Below are positions 54,815-63,216 of a DNA stretch of 64,000 nucleotides, in pieces. The DNA comes from Rhodospirillaceae bacterium (GTDB lineage: Bacteria; Pseudomonadota; Alphaproteobacteria; Kiloniellales; DSM-21159), in assembly GCA_006969625.1 (NCBI GenBank), contig CP030885.1:868001-932000 (forward strand), given 5' to 3'. The stretch's first letter is position 1; each line of letters starts with the position of its first letter. The notes below the pieces were generated by a model. The model saw nothing but the letters and a program-made list of their open reading frames with translations, was not told the origin of the DNA and made no database searches. The position numbers and the translations under genes are program-made.

Positions 54815-55884
54815 TTCGGGCAGTCCTGCAAGGCGTCGACGAGCGCACGCATGTCGGGCTCGCTGCCGATGGTGATGCGCAGGTGGCCGGGCAGGCCGTA
54901 ACTCGCCATCCGGCGCACCAGGATGCCGCGCGACTTCAGGTACTCCGCGGCGCCCGCGGCGTCGGCGAAGGGCACCAGCACGAAATTGCCCTGGCTCGGC
55001 TCGGCCCGCATGTTGAGGCGGGCGAGCTGCTCGGCGAACCAGGCGCGCCAGCGCGCGTTGTGCGCGGCCGAGTCCCGCACGTGCGCCTGATCGCCGAGCG
55101 CCGCCAGACCGGCCGCCTGCGCCGGCACGCCGACGTTGAAGGGGCCGCGTATCCGGTGCAGCACGTCGGCCACCTCGGGCGGACAGTAGGCCCAGCCGAG
55201 GCGCAGGGCGGCGAGGCCATAGATCTTGGAGAAGGTGCGGGTCATCACAACCCGGCCGGTCTCCTCGACCAGCCGCGCGCCGTCAGTGTAGTCCGCCGCC
55301 TCGACGTATTCGGCATAGGCGGCGTCGAGCACCAACAGCGTGTGTTCTGGCAGCCCGTCGAGCAGGCGGCGCACCTCGGCCTCCGGCAGATGGGTGCCGG
55401 TCGGGTTGTTGGGGTTCGCCAGGAAGACCAGGCGCGTGCGCTCGCCGGCCCGCGCCAACAGCGCGTCGACGTCCGCGGTCAGATTGCGCTCCGGCGCTGG
55501 CACCACCGTCGCCCCGGCGGTCTTGGCGGCGATCGGGTACATCAGGAAGCCGTGGGCGCTGTGCAGCACCTCGTCGCCCGGCCCGGCGTAGGCGCGCACC
55601 AGCAGCGAGATCAGCTCGTCGGAGCCGGCGCCGCAGACGATGTTCTCCGCCTGCAGTCCGTGCAGTTCGGCCAGGCCCGCGCGTAAGGCGGAGGCGCCGC
55701 CGTCCGGATAGCGGTGCAGCGTGCCGGCCAGGTCGCGATAGGCTGCGACCGCCCGGGGGCTGGGGCCCAGCGGGTTCTCGTTGGCGGCCAGGCGGACCGG
55801 CTCGGCGACGCCGGGGATTCTCGCCTCGCCACCGACGTAGGGCTCGACCTCCAGGATGCCCGGGCGCGGGGGGAATCGGCTCAT
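54811..55884 (-). CDS. hisC: histidinol-phosphate / aromatic aminotransferase
   Basis: A 357-residue class I/II PLP aminotransferase: [57 protein letters not shown], and the PLP lysine in [19 protein letters not shown]. HisC-type enzymes act in histidine synthesis. Placement between a chorismate mutase gene and tyrC suggests that this copy also, or instead, transaminates prephenate or the aromatic keto acids, a common broad-specificity role. Confidence 0.9.
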   Translation of the reverse strand: MSRFPPRPGILEVEPYVGGEARIPGVAEPVRLAANENPLGPSPRAVAAYRDLAGTLHRYPDGGASALRAGLAELHGLQAENIVCGAGSDELISLLVRAYAGPGDEVLHSAHGFLMYPIAAKTAGATVVPAPERNLTADVDALLARAGERTRLVFLANPNNPTGTHLPEAEVRRLLDGLPEHTLLVLDAAYAEYVEAADYTDGARLVEETGRVVMTRTFSKIYGLAALRLGWAYCPPEVADVLHRIRGPFNVGVPAQAAGLAALGDQAHVRDSAAHNARWRAWFAEQLARLNMRAEPSQGNFVLVPFADAAGAAEYLKSRGILVRRMASYGLPGHLRITIGSEPDMRALVDALQDCPK

Positions 55885-55921
55885 GGGACGCGGACTTTCT
55901 CTGCCTCGAGCTGAAGTGCGG

Positions 55922-56824
55922 CTAGCGGCGGCTGCGGCCGGCGCGCGCGCCTGGTGCCGCCATCTCGGCGTCGCCCAGCGGCACCGGATAGCTGCCGATC
56001 GGCCAGAGCCGGGCGATCCGCTCGCCGGCGGCCTGCAGCAATGCCGCCAAGGGCGGGTCGTCCGAACCGCCGAGATAACCCTCGATCTCGGCCAGGCAAT
56101 AGCCGTAGGGCGCCGCCTCGCTCTCGTTCCAGGCCGCGGTTTCGCGCACCGCCAGCCCGGCCCGGCCCAGCAGGTCCTTGAAGGCCGCCCGGCTCATGCG
56201 GTCCTGGATCTCGGCCACCAGGAAGCTGCGGTCGTGGCCGCTCGGCTCCACCGGACCGGCGGCGACCACCAGCGCGGCGCTGTCGGCGCCGCGGTCGCGC
56301 GGCCAGGGCGCAAACGGCAAGCGGGCGACGATGCGCGGCACCTCGGCGCCGTCGCGCGCCAGGTGGCGCCACCAGGGGTCGCGGCTGTCCGCCTCGATCG
56401 GCGGCAGCACGCCCAGGCTGGCGGCCCCGCAGGCCACCTCGTTGAGCACCCTGACGGCGCTACCCTGCTCGGCGATGGGGGTGAGCACGCCGAAGAACTC
56501 GCGCGCCAGGTCGCGCAGCTCCGGGGCGTCCTCGCCTTCGTAGACGGACAGGCTGAAGGGACCCTGCTGCGCCGCCGAGTCGGCGATGACTTCGCGCCAG
56601 ATGCGCAGCAGCACCGCCTTGGGCAGGCTGCCGCGATGGCTGGCCACCAGATGGCGCATGATCTGTGCCTCGCGCGCCGGACGGATGCGCACGCGCCCGC
56701 GCTCCTTGGCCCGGCCGATCTGCCGCGAGACTTCGGTACGCCGGATCAGCAGCTCGTGCAGCTGGGCATCGATCTCGTCGATCTCGCGGCGCAGGTCCTC
56801 GAGTTTGGCGGTATTGGACGACAT
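55922..56824 (-). CDS. chorismate mutase with C-terminal prephenate-dehydratase-like domain
   Basis: A 300-residue protein. Residues 8-90 are an AroQ-type chorismate mutase helix bundle ([34 protein letters not shown], then [18 protein letters not shown]). The remaining about 200 residues resemble a degenerate periplasmic-fold/PDT-like region with none of the usual TRF or ESRP dehydratase motifs, so dehydratase activity is doubtful. It turns chorismate into prephenate for the tyrC/hisC unit that follows. A short aromatic-rich reading frame and GC hairpins precede it. Confidence 0.8.
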   Translation of the reverse strand: MSSNTAKLEDLRREIDEIDAQLHELLIRRTEVSRQIGRAKERGRVRIRPAREAQIMRHLVASHRGSLPKAVLLRIWREVIADSAAQQGPFSLSVYEGEDAPELRDLAREFFGVLTPIAEQGSAVRVLNEVACGAASLGVLPPIEADSRDPWWRHLARDGAEVPRIVARLPFAPWPRDRGADSAALVVAAGPVEPSGHDRSFLVAEIQDRMSRAAFKDLLGRAGLAVRETAAWNESEAAPYGYCLAEIEGYLGGSDDPPLAALLQAAGERIARLWPIGSYPVPLGDAEMAAPGARAGRSRR

Positions 56825-57145
56825 GCGGAAGCGGGGCCGGTCGGGGGTCGGAACGGACCGGCCGGGGCAGCGCCGCCCCGGCCGGGGCGCCTAGTGATAG
56901 TCGCTGAGTCGCGGGAAATCAAAGACCATGTACGCCGCTGCAGCAGGCGCCGCAGCGCGCCCGCCGTGCCGCCGCGGCCTGGCCGTCGCCGCCGCGCGCG
57001 GCGAGCCGAGATTGACACGCGGACGCCGAGAGACCTTATTGGCAGGCCGAGCCGCCCAAGGGTGGGGACGTGCCGCCGCGTCGGTGCGCAGCAGACCCAG
57101 ACCCCTTGCCGTTCCGCACCTCCTGCCGAGCGAGCCCCTCGTCCG
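56825..57145. other. divergent chorismate mutase/metX region
   Basis: On the minus side there are GC-rich palindromes: GGCCGGTC/GACCGGCC between about 56835 and 56865, and GCCCCGGCCGGGGC around 56874-56887. Behind them is a 12-codon frame, [12 protein letters not shown], at 56891-56929. On the plus side a promoter candidate lies at 57012-57041. I find no SAM-II or other SAM riboswitch consensus before metX. Confidence 0.45.
57012..57041 (+). promoter_or_regulatory. putative metX promoter
   Basis: TTGACA (57012-57017) and TTATTG (57036-57041) are separated by 18 bases, giving a perfect -35 and a weak -10, about 105 bases upstream of metX. Confidence 0.45.
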
Positions 57146-58372
57146 ATGTCCGCGCTTGCCTCCGCCAGCCACCTCGAGCGCATCGAGCGCCTGCCGGGCC
57201 ACCGCGTGGTGCTGGCCGAGGACGCGCCGCTGCGCCTGGTCAGCGGTGCCGAGCTGAGCCCGATCACCGTCGCCTACCAGACCTACGGCACGTTGAACGC
57301 CGAGAAGTCGAACGCCGTGCTGGTCTGCCATGCGCTGACCGGCGACCAGTTCGCCGCCGGCGTCCACCCGGTCACCGGCAAGGCGGGATGGTGGTCGCTG
57401 ATGGTCGGCCCCGGCCGGGTGCTCGACACCGACCGCTTCTTCGTCGTCTGCGCCAACGTGCTGGGCGGCTGCATGGGGACCACGGGCCCGGCCGACGTCA
57501 ACCCGGCGAGCGGCGAGCCCTGGGGCCTGGACTTCCCGGTGGTCACCGTCGCCGACATGGTCGAGGCGCAGCGTCTGCTGCTCGACCGCCTGGGCATCGA
57601 CAAGCTGCTGGCGGTGATCGGCGGCTCGATGGGCGGCATGCAGGTGCTGGAGTGGGCGGCCAAGCATCCCGAGCGGGTGCGCGCGGCGATCGCGCTGGCC
57701 ACTGCCAGCCACCATACGGCGCAGAACATCGCCTTCCACGAGATCGGCCGACAGGCGATCATGGCCGACCCCGACTGGGAGGGCGGCGCCTACTTCCGCT
57801 CCGGCCGGAAGCCGCGGCGCGGCCTGGCGGTGGCGCGCATGACGGCGCATGTCACCTACCTGTCGGAGCCGGCGCTGCACCGCAAGTTCGGGCGCAAGCT
57901 GCAGGACCGTGCGCGCCTGTCCTACGGCTTCGACGCGGATTTCCAGGTCGAGAGCTACCTGCGCTACCAGGGCAAGTCCTTCGTCGACCGCTTCGATGCG
58001 AATGCCTACCTCTACATCACGCGCGCCATGGACTACTTCGACCTGGCCGCGGACTACGGCGGCCGGCTGGCTGCGGCCTTCGCCGACTCGCCGGTGCGCT
58101 TCTGCGTCGCCTCCTTCACCTCCGACTGGCTGTTCCCGACCTCCGAGGCCAAGCGCATCGTCCAGGCGCTGAACGCCGCCGCGGCCGACGTCAGCTTCGT
58201 CGAGATCGACACCGACAAGGGACACGACGCCTTCCTGCTGGCCGAGCCGGAGCTGCACGCCACCCTGCACGGCTTCCTCTCGGCCGAGTGCGAGCGCCTC
58301 GGCCTGGCGACGGCGCCGCTGGCGCTGCTCGACCCCGAGGAGATCGGTCAGACCGAGGACCGGGTGACGTGA
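57146..58372 (+). CDS. metX: homoserine O-acetyltransferase
   Basis: A 408-residue alpha/beta-hydrolase-fold enzyme. The nucleophile is S161 in [14 protein letters not shown], the family entry is [20 protein letters not shown], and the Asp and His of the triad lie in [13 protein letters not shown] and DKGHDAFLL. It acylates homoserine, the first committed step to methionine. Substrate choice (acetyl or succinyl) cannot be read reliably. ATG 57146 is chosen at the normal N-terminus. Ten bases separate it from metW, its usual partner in alphaproteobacteria. Confidence 0.94.
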   Translation: MSALASASHLERIERLPGHRVVLAEDAPLRLVSGAELSPITVAYQTYGTLNAEKSNAVLVCHALTGDQFAAGVHPVTGKAGWWSLMVGPGRVLDTDRFFVVCANVLGGCMGTTGPADVNPASGEPWGLDFPVVTVADMVEAQRLLLDRLGIDKLLAVIGGSMGGMQVLEWAAKHPERVRAAIALATASHHTAQNIAFHEIGRQAIMADPDWEGGAYFRSGRKPRRGLAVARMTAHVTYLSEPALHRKFGRKLQDRARLSYGFDADFQVESYLRYQGKSFVDRFDANAYLYITRAMDYFDLAADYGGRLAAAFADSPVRFCVASFTSDWLFPTSEAKRIVQALNAAAADVSFVEIDTDKGHDAFLLAEPELHATLHGFLSAECERLGLATAPLALLDPEEIGQTEDRVT

Positions 58373-58382
58373 GGCCGCCGCG

Positions 58383-59036
58383 ATGAGCCCGCTCGACAGT
58401 CCCGCGCTGCGCGCCAAGCAGGCGACCCGGCGCGCCGACATCCGCACCGACCTGCAGATCATCGCCGACATGATCGCGCCAGGCAGCCGCGTGCTCGACA
58501 TCGGCTGCGGCGACGGCCAGCTCCTGCGCTACCTGGTCGAGGAGAAGGGGGTGGTGGGCCGCGGCCTGGAGCTGTCGCAGGACGGCGTCAACGCCATGGT
58601 CAGCACCGGGCTGTCGGTGGTCCAGGGCGATGCCGACACCGACCTGGCGGACTTCCCCGACGGCGCCTTCGACACGGTGGTGCTCAGCCAGACCCTGCAG
58701 GCGACGCGCGACCCGCGCTTCGTGCTGGAGCAGCTCGTGCGCATCGGCCGCCACGCCCTGGTCTCGCTGCCCAACTTCGGGCACTGGCGGGTGCGCCTGA
58801 AGCTGCTGGTCGGCGGGCGCATGCCGATGACCGCCAGCCTGCCGGACGCCTGGTACGAGACGCCGAACATCCACCTCTGCACCCTGCGCGACTTCGTCGA
58901 ACTCTGCGCCGCCTGCCGGATCGAGGTCGAAAAGGGCCTGATGATCGACGGCCAGGGCGGCGCCAAGCCGATCGCCAGCCTGCGCCGCGCCAACCTGCTG
59001 GCCACCGACGGCCTCTTCGTGCTCAGGGGCCGCTGA
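58383..59036 (+). CDS. metW: methionine biosynthesis protein MetW
   Basis: A 217-residue class I SAM-methyltransferase-fold protein: VLDIGCGDGQLLRYL, GLELSQDGVNAMVSTGLSV, VLSQTLQATRDPRFVLEQL and LVSLPNFGHWRVRLKLLVGG. MetW activates MetX in homoserine acylation in several bacteria, and the adjacent genes match that. SD and start are ordinary. Confidence 0.93.
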   Translation: MSPLDSPALRAKQATRRADIRTDLQIIADMIAPGSRVLDIGCGDGQLLRYLVEEKGVVGRGLELSQDGVNAMVSTGLSVVQGDADTDLADFPDGAFDTVVLSQTLQATRDPRFVLEQLVRIGRHALVSLPNFGHWRVRLKLLVGGRMPMTASLPDAWYETPNIHLCTLRDFVELCAACRIEVEKGLMIDGQGGAKPIASLRRANLLATDGLFVLRGR

Positions 59037-59227
59037 GCCGGCCCGTTTTCCGAAGACCGGCCGCGACGCCCGGCGGACCGCCCGGATGCGGCGGATCGCG
59101 GCGGCGCCTGGAAACGACGGCCGCCGCGGCGACCCGCCGCCGACGGCGCAAGGCCGGCGGGACCAGGGGCCGCGTGCGCGGGAACGGCCCGCGGCGCCCT
59201 CGCCCGGCACCGAAGATCCCGCTTGAT

Positions 59228-59242
59228 ATTCCTGTTATGTTC
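59228..59242. promoter_or_regulatory. LexA-box-like site
   Basis: ATTCCTGTTATGTTC matches GTTC-N7-GTTC with a single first-base difference, and its CTGTTAT spacer is T-rich like many alphaproteobacterial SOS boxes. It overlaps the promoter-like region ahead of the structured RNA and toxin-like locus. Confidence 0.4.
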
Positions 59243-59399
59243 TGTTAGAGAGACTCCCGAGCGTGCCACAGGTGCGTCCTGACGCTGGGATAGCCGGACG
59301 CCGAGTCAGCTTGACGCCGCGGTAGGGCGCCGCCGGCCAGGTCCGTCGCCCAGATCCCGTCGCGCGGCGTCCCAGAGCCCCGCTTTCCCCGAAGAAGAC

Positions 59400-59421
59400 C
59401 CCCGCCGCGGCGGGGTTTTTT
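59400..59421 (+). terminator. strong intrinsic terminator
   Basis: CCCCGC (59400-59405) pairs with GCGGGG (59410-59415) over a CGCG loop, followed by six T (59416-59421). It lies 364 bases past metW and 109 bases before the toxin-like gene, so it ends an upstream transcript or attenuates the downstream one. Confidence 0.85.
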
Positions 59422-59570
59422 CGTGCCCGGTCTTTGGCATGCGGCCCCGCCGGTGCCCGCTCGCGCGGCAGCCCGGCTGTGCGCGCCCGGCCCTTTCCCG
59501 CTTCGCTTCCGAACAGAAGGAGTTCCGCCATGTCGGCCTATGGTTTCCTGTCCCTGCGCGGCGCCGTCCC

Positions 59571-59879
59571 GAGTGGATTGTCGCAGACAATCCACTCTTC
59601 CTTTCGCGGGCGGAGCGGATTCACGTAAGCGCCGGAATCGCCGAGCGGTTCCGGCGCTTACGATCCGGTCCGCGACGGCCGCCGCAGCGATCCGCGCGAC
59701 GTCCGCGACCTCAAGCGCAGCCTCGGTGCCGCCGGCTACTACCGGCCGCTCGCCGGGGTTCCGCCAGCAGGATAGCCTTGCCTCGGATCGCTGCGCGATC
59801 CGGCCAAGGCGTGAATCCTGCTCGCAACAGGTGAGGCGCGAGCGATTCACGCCGGGAGGACCGAAACGGTCCTCCCGGC
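59571..59879. repeat. cluster of five perfect palindromes inside the broken gene
   Basis: The five palindromes are GAGTGGATTGTC/GACAATCCACTC (59571-59597); GTAAGCGCCGGAA/TTCCGGCGCTTAC (59625-59661); CGGATCGC/GCGATCCG (59784-59802); GCGTGAATC/GATTCACGC (59809-59852) with GCTCGC/GCGAGC inside; and GCCGGGAGGACCG/CGGTCCTCCCGGC (59851-59879). The word GATTCACG or its complement occurs three times, so the blocks are related. Confidence 0.8.
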
Positions 59880-60362
59880 GATCGCACGCGGCGACGGCAC
59901 CATGGACCGGGCCCTCGACGAGGGCCTGCGGCGCTTCCAGCAGGACCGCAAGCTGAAGGTCGACGGCCTGGCCACCCCCGGCGGCGAGACCGAGGCCGCC
60001 CTCAACGCCAGTCTTTCCGGGAGTCTGCCCGCAGACCTGCCCGCGACCTGCCCAGGGGCGGCCTCTTCACCCACCTCGCGCCCGAAACCGAGACCGCGCC
60101 CGAGACCGCACCCGAGACCGCGCGGCCGGTGCGGGGCCGCGACCCTGCGCACCGGACCGGCCGCCCCGCATCCGCCGCCTCCCCCGCCGCGGCCTCCACC
60201 GCCACACCCGCCACCACAACCCCCCAGCCGCCGCGGGCGCCGCGGCCCGGCGCGCAGCCGGCGGTCCAGGAAGACCCGCCGCTGCCGATCACCCCCGCCC
60301 AGCTGCTCAGCGCGCTGGTCACCGGCAAGCTGCCGCCGCTGGCCGCCCGCCCGGCCTTCCCG

Positions 60363-60413
60363 CCGCAGATCCCCGCACCGCAGATCCCCGCACCGCAGAT
60401 CCCCGCCGCGCAG
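60363..60413 (+). repeat. 15-bp tandem repeat coding PQIPA
   Basis: CGCAGATCCCCGCAC is repeated three times, encoding a PQIPA linker in the reading frame of the toxin-like protein. Confidence 0.75.
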
Positions 60414-60450
60414 GCCGCCGCGCGCCGCCCGGCCACCCCGGCGCCCGCCC

Positions 60451-60490
60451 CGGCGGTCGACCCGGCGGTCGACCCGGCGGTCGACCCGGG
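60451..60490 (+). repeat. 12-bp tandem repeat coding AVDP
   Basis: CGGCGGTCGACC occurs three times in a row, encoding AVDP units. Like the PQIPA repeat, it keeps the frame of the linker. Confidence 0.75.
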
Positions 60491-60860
60491 CGACGCCCAG
60501 GCCGTGCACGACGCCCTCGTCGGCCAGGGCTACCGCTACAAGCCCGACCCCTTCGGCCGTATCGGCCCCTGAACGGCGAAAAGGGGGGAGTGGCTCGACC
60601 CCGAGGGCCGCGCCCTCGCCCCCGACCGGGTCGAGGCCGCCCTGCGCCCGCTGCCGGCGCCGGACGCCGAGCGGGCGCCCCAGGCCCCCCAGCCCCCCCG
60701 ACCCGAGGATACGCCCGGCGAGGCGGGCCTCCACCGGATCGTCTGGCCGGACAGCCACAAGACCACCCGCGCCTACTTCCGCTGGCGCCTGACCGGAACC
60801 GCCGACCCCGCCGAGGCCGAAGCCCGCCTCCAACGCCTCGCCGCCCCCCGCACCGCCGCC

Positions 60861-60896
60861 GGTACTGGCACCGGCACCGGCACCGGCACCGGCACC
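60861..60896 (+). repeat. GGCACC hexamer repeat coding Gly-Thr
   Basis: Five exact GGCACC units follow one variant GGTACT, encoding a GT run in the open frame leading to the toxin-like domain. Slippage here could change linker length without changing frame. Confidence 0.8.
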
Positions 60897-61043
60897 GGCC
60901 CAGGCGGCCTCGCCGCTGAAGCCCAGGCCAACGCCGCGGCACAGGCCAACGCCGCCGCGCCAGACCCCGCCGGCGCCGCCGCCCGGCACGCGGACGCACG
61001 CGGCGCCGACCGATCACCTTCGGAGTCGAAACCCGGAGACACG

Positions 61044-61628
61044 GTGCACCCTCAGCTCGCCGAGCACCCGCGGACGCGAGGGCGCAAGGCGAACAACACC
61101 CCGGTCTGGTCGAATACCCGAATCAATCGCGAGGGCGCGGTGCTTTCGGGCGACCGTGCCGCTCCTGTGAACTTGCAAAACGCTCTGGATGAGCTCAACT
61201 ATAGAAAGAACGTCTTTCACATGGGGCTGCGTGCAGCCCCGTACGTGTATCTGAGGTCTGAGGTCGAAGCCCTAGCCGAAGATGCAATTGATCGCACGGA
61301 TAAGGAGTTCTCTGGAAAATTCGATTTCTTCCACAATAACGAAGCTGACGCGTATCGTCATGCGATCTGGAGCTACATGATTGCTCGGGAATACGGCGCT
61401 GAAGCGGCGAAGGTCTTAACCGATCTGTACGAGGCACGTGGTGAGAATCCCGACGAAGAGTTGCTGATGGATCTCTTTAACAATGCCGTCGGTATTGCCT
61501 TGGCCAATGATCCAGCGAACCAGGGTCGCGACCCTGGGGAGGTGGCGATGCAGGCCCTCACGTCAGGACAGCTCAGGGTTAGGCCGTTTGAGATCGAGGT
61601 CATAGATGGGCAGGAACCGAGGCCATGA
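61044..61628 (+). CDS. toxin-like C-terminal domain (DUF6973-like) of the interrupted protein
   Basis: A 194-residue frame from GTG; the same frame is open back to 60573 (EWLDPEGRALAPDRVEAAL, then RIVWPDSHKTTRAYFRWRL), so this is the end of the upstream protein split by a stop. The last about 130 residues contain FFHNNEADAYRHAIWSYMIA and LLMDLFNNAVGIALAND, the H..DAYRHA / MDL.NN.VG pattern seen in DUF6973-type ends of polymorphic toxins. Base composition is visibly AT-richer than the linker before it. It overlaps the next gene (ATGA), as toxin-immunity pairs often do. Activity is not known. Confidence 0.6.
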   Translation: MHPQLAEHPRTRGRKANNTPVWSNTRINREGAVLSGDRAAPVNLQNALDELNYRKNVFHMGLRAAPYVYLRSEVEALAEDAIDRTDKEFSGKFDFFHNNEADAYRHAIWSYMIAREYGAEAAKVLTDLYEARGENPDEELLMDLFNNAVGIALANDPANQGRDPGEVAMQALTSGQLRVRPFEIEVIDGQEPRP

Positions 61629-62104
61629 CGCATCGGGTTTGGCCACGTCGCATCGCCGCCCTTGCCGCCATGGGGTTACTCGGGCTCTTGGCAATCAGCA
61701 TTGCGACTCCCTGCGCGACCCAGAGACTTGTGGTGGTCAACTCTCGGCCCGAGCCGGTTGAGGTCGCATTGCTCTTGGGCGACCGTGAACTGGCACGCAC
61801 CCAAGCATCGAGGTCCTGGGCGGTTTCCGGGTCTGTTGATATTGACTTCAGACAACCACTTCGCCAGGAGCGTCTGCTACTTGTGGTAACCTCGGCAGAT
61901 GGTACTGAGGAGAAAAGTCGCGTCGTGTACATTCCGGCCGGCCCTGTACTTGGCGAAGGCATCGTTGTCGCCATCCTGGACACGCGAATTGACTCGTTTT
62001 GGTTGCCACGGCGAACTTCGACGGTCATCGAGCTGATTCAGGCGGTGGCTTACGAGGTGGGCCTTTACCCCTTGGGGTGCGCGGACAAACGCTGGTTCAC
62101 GTAA
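61625..62104 (+). CDS. membrane-anchored protein, putative immunity partner
   Basis: A 159-residue protein with an N-terminal hydrophobic anchor or signal (IAALAAMGLLGLLAISIATPC; the cysteine could be a lipidation site) and a periplasmic beta-rich part (LVVVNSRPEPVEVALLLGDREL, LLLVVTSADGTEEKSRVVYI). No family recognised. The ATGA overlap with the toxin-like frame, the same AT-rich composition and the outward location suggest that it protects against the toxin domain. This is inference. Confidence 0.5.
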   Translation: MTHRVWPRRIAALAAMGLLGLLAISIATPCATQRLVVVNSRPEPVEVALLLGDRELARTQASRSWAVSGSVDIDFRQPLRQERLLLVVTSADGTEEKSRVVYIPAGPVLGEGIVVAILDTRIDSFWLPRRTSTVIELIQAVAYEVGLYPLGCADKRWFT

Positions 62105-62125
62105 ATGCAGAAGGACGCTGTCAGA

Positions 62126-62213
62126 AGCCGGTTGTAGGAACCGGCTAGGGCGGTTTCCGATCGAGTGGAACCACTCTGTGGTTCCGCCAATCAGCCAAAA
62201 ATCACCCTAAATC
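62126..62213. repeat. palindromic repeat related to the one at 40.7 kb
   Basis: AGCCGGTT/AACCGGCT (62126-62146) is followed by GGGCGGTTTC (62148-62157) and GGAACCAC-TCT-GTGGTTCC (62167-62185), with a decayed return arm (AAAAATCACCCT). The GGGCGGTTTC and GGAACCAC/GTGGTTCC modules match hairpin 2 of the element at 40731-40790. It separates the two toxin-like cassettes. Confidence 0.7.
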
Positions 62214-62227
62214 ATAGTGTTAGAGCG

Positions 62228-63216
62228 ATGCCCGACGCGGGCGACGCCGGGGGCGGGAGCGCCGACCCGCGCGACACCCAGGTCGCCATCGGCCTCGACG
62301 ACGACGACATCCCCTTCGGCCTCGGCGACGACTACGGCGCCGACATTTCCGAGGCGGAGGCCGACGCCCTCGAGGAGCTGATCGCGCGCGGCGCCGAGCT
62401 GAGCGGCCTGAGCGAAGACGAGCTGACGCGCGAGCTGGAGAAGCTGGTCCCGATCTACGGCGCGCCGCTGCTCCTCGAGGACGGGCTGGAGGCGCTGGGC
62501 CAGGCGCGCAAGGCCCTGGAGGACAGGGACTACCTCGACGCGCTCGCCGCCGCCGCCGACGGGGCGATCGAGCTGAGCGGTCTGGCGTTCGGCGCCGGCA
62601 CCCTGGTCAAGGGCGCCAGGCTGGTCGGCAAGATCGGCGCCCGCCGGGCCCTCGATATCCTCGCCAGCCTGGCCAGGCACGGCCGCGGGCCGGGCCGGGA
62701 CGGCCGCCAACCCCGCCAACCCTGCCGCCCGCCAACCCCGCCGCCCGCCTGCCCGAAGGCAGCGTCGCGCCCCTGCGCACCACCTCCGGCGCAAAGGCCC
62801 GCGTCGCCGTCGCCGGCCAGCGCCGCGCCGACGTCGAGCGGCTCGACACCGCCATCGGCCACGTCACCGCGGCCGACGCCAGGTCCGTCACCGGCCTGAT
62901 CGACGGCGGGCGCTTGGACATCGCCACAGATGCCGGCGAGAACGTCGTCAACATCCAGAAGTCCGGCGGCGCCGCGGCGGCCGATGCGGCCTTCGAGCGC
63001 ATCGTCAAGGAGCACGGCGGCGCGCTGGACGACGTGGTGCCGCGGGAGGGCGGGGTACGCCTCTTTACCACGCGCGACGGAACCACCTATACGCGTCGCC
63101 AGAGCAAAGGCGAGAATGGCGAAACCGTCTCGGTGATTGTCGTGGCGCCGGGCGCGAACGCCAAGAACCGTTTCGATTTCAAGGTGCGCTTCGGTGCCGA
63201 GGGGGCGGGGCGATGA
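62228..63216 (+). pseudogene. second, frameshifted toxin-like cassette
   Basis: The first frame (from ATG 62228) encodes an acidic stretch, then LEKLVPIYGAPLLLEDGLEAL and DGAIELSGLAFGAGTLVKGARLVG, a Gly/Ala-rich pre-toxin-like segment. Between about 62690 and 62730 the frame is lost in Pro/Ala repeats, and the sense continues in another frame as NPAARLPEGSVAPLRTTSGA, then GLIDGGRLDIATDAGENVVNI to FDFKVRFGAEGAGR, ending 63216. The last 100 residues (from GTG-less 62914 on) could be a toxin domain of unknown type. Either an orphan cassette decaying or a sequencing error in a GC-rich linker. Confidence 0.5.

Larger units (their letters stand above)
59222..59421 (+). ncRNA. candidate small structured RNA or attenuated leader
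   Basis: A promoter-like AT-rich patch, a rod-like nested stem (GACGC/GCGTC outside, GGGAT/ATCCC next, CGGAC/GTCCG inside) and an intrinsic terminator lie in order within 200 bases and no gene. The shape recalls elongated RNAs such as 6S, but I do not recognise a family consensus. It may instead be the leader of the toxin-like gene beginning at 59530. Confidence 0.4.
59037..59529 (+). other. long intergenic region with structured-transcript candidate
   Basis: The first part is GC-rich and featureless, then the sequence turns AT-rich at 59222-59250 (TTGATA at 59223-59228 and a LexA-like site). It next becomes highly self-complementary: GACGC, GGGAT and CGGAC between about 59280 and 59306 can pair with GTCCG, ATCCC and GCGTC between about 59341 and 59371. 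It ends at a strong terminator (59400-59421). No protein frame fits. Confidence 0.5.
59530..60572 (+). pseudogene. interrupted peptidoglycan-binding-like N-terminal part of a large secreted/toxin protein
   Basis: Three coding pieces share one frame: MSAYGFLSLRGAVPS (from 59530), YDPVRDGRRSDPRDVRDLKR to GAAGYYRPLAG (59659-59757) and IARGDGTMDRALDEGLRRFQ to LKVDGLATPGGETEAALNAS (59881-60012). Joined, they read as a helical peptidoglycan-binding-like domain (DVRDLKRSLGAAGYY...GLRRFQQDRKLKVDG). Palindromic inserts with stops at 59626 and 59773 separate them. Near 60010-60054 the frame shifts, and the protein continues as RGGLFTHLAPETETAPETA and Pro/Ala-rich repeats to a TGA at 60570. SD AGAAGGAG precedes 59530. 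Confidence 0.6.

Noticed and set aside
57042..57145. SAM-II or other SAM riboswitch before metX
   Set aside because: Often found in alphaproteobacteria at this place, but I cannot match the pseudoknot core. The CCGCCC/GGGTGGG pairing seen here is not specific.
59222..59421. 6S RNA
   Set aside because: Shape is similar, but I cannot find the conserved central-bubble sequence, so only a generic candidate RNA is reported.
60363..60896. Short tandem repeats as a CRISPR array
   Set aside because: Units of 6-15 bases without spacers, in frame and coding for Pro/Ala/Thr-rich linkers.
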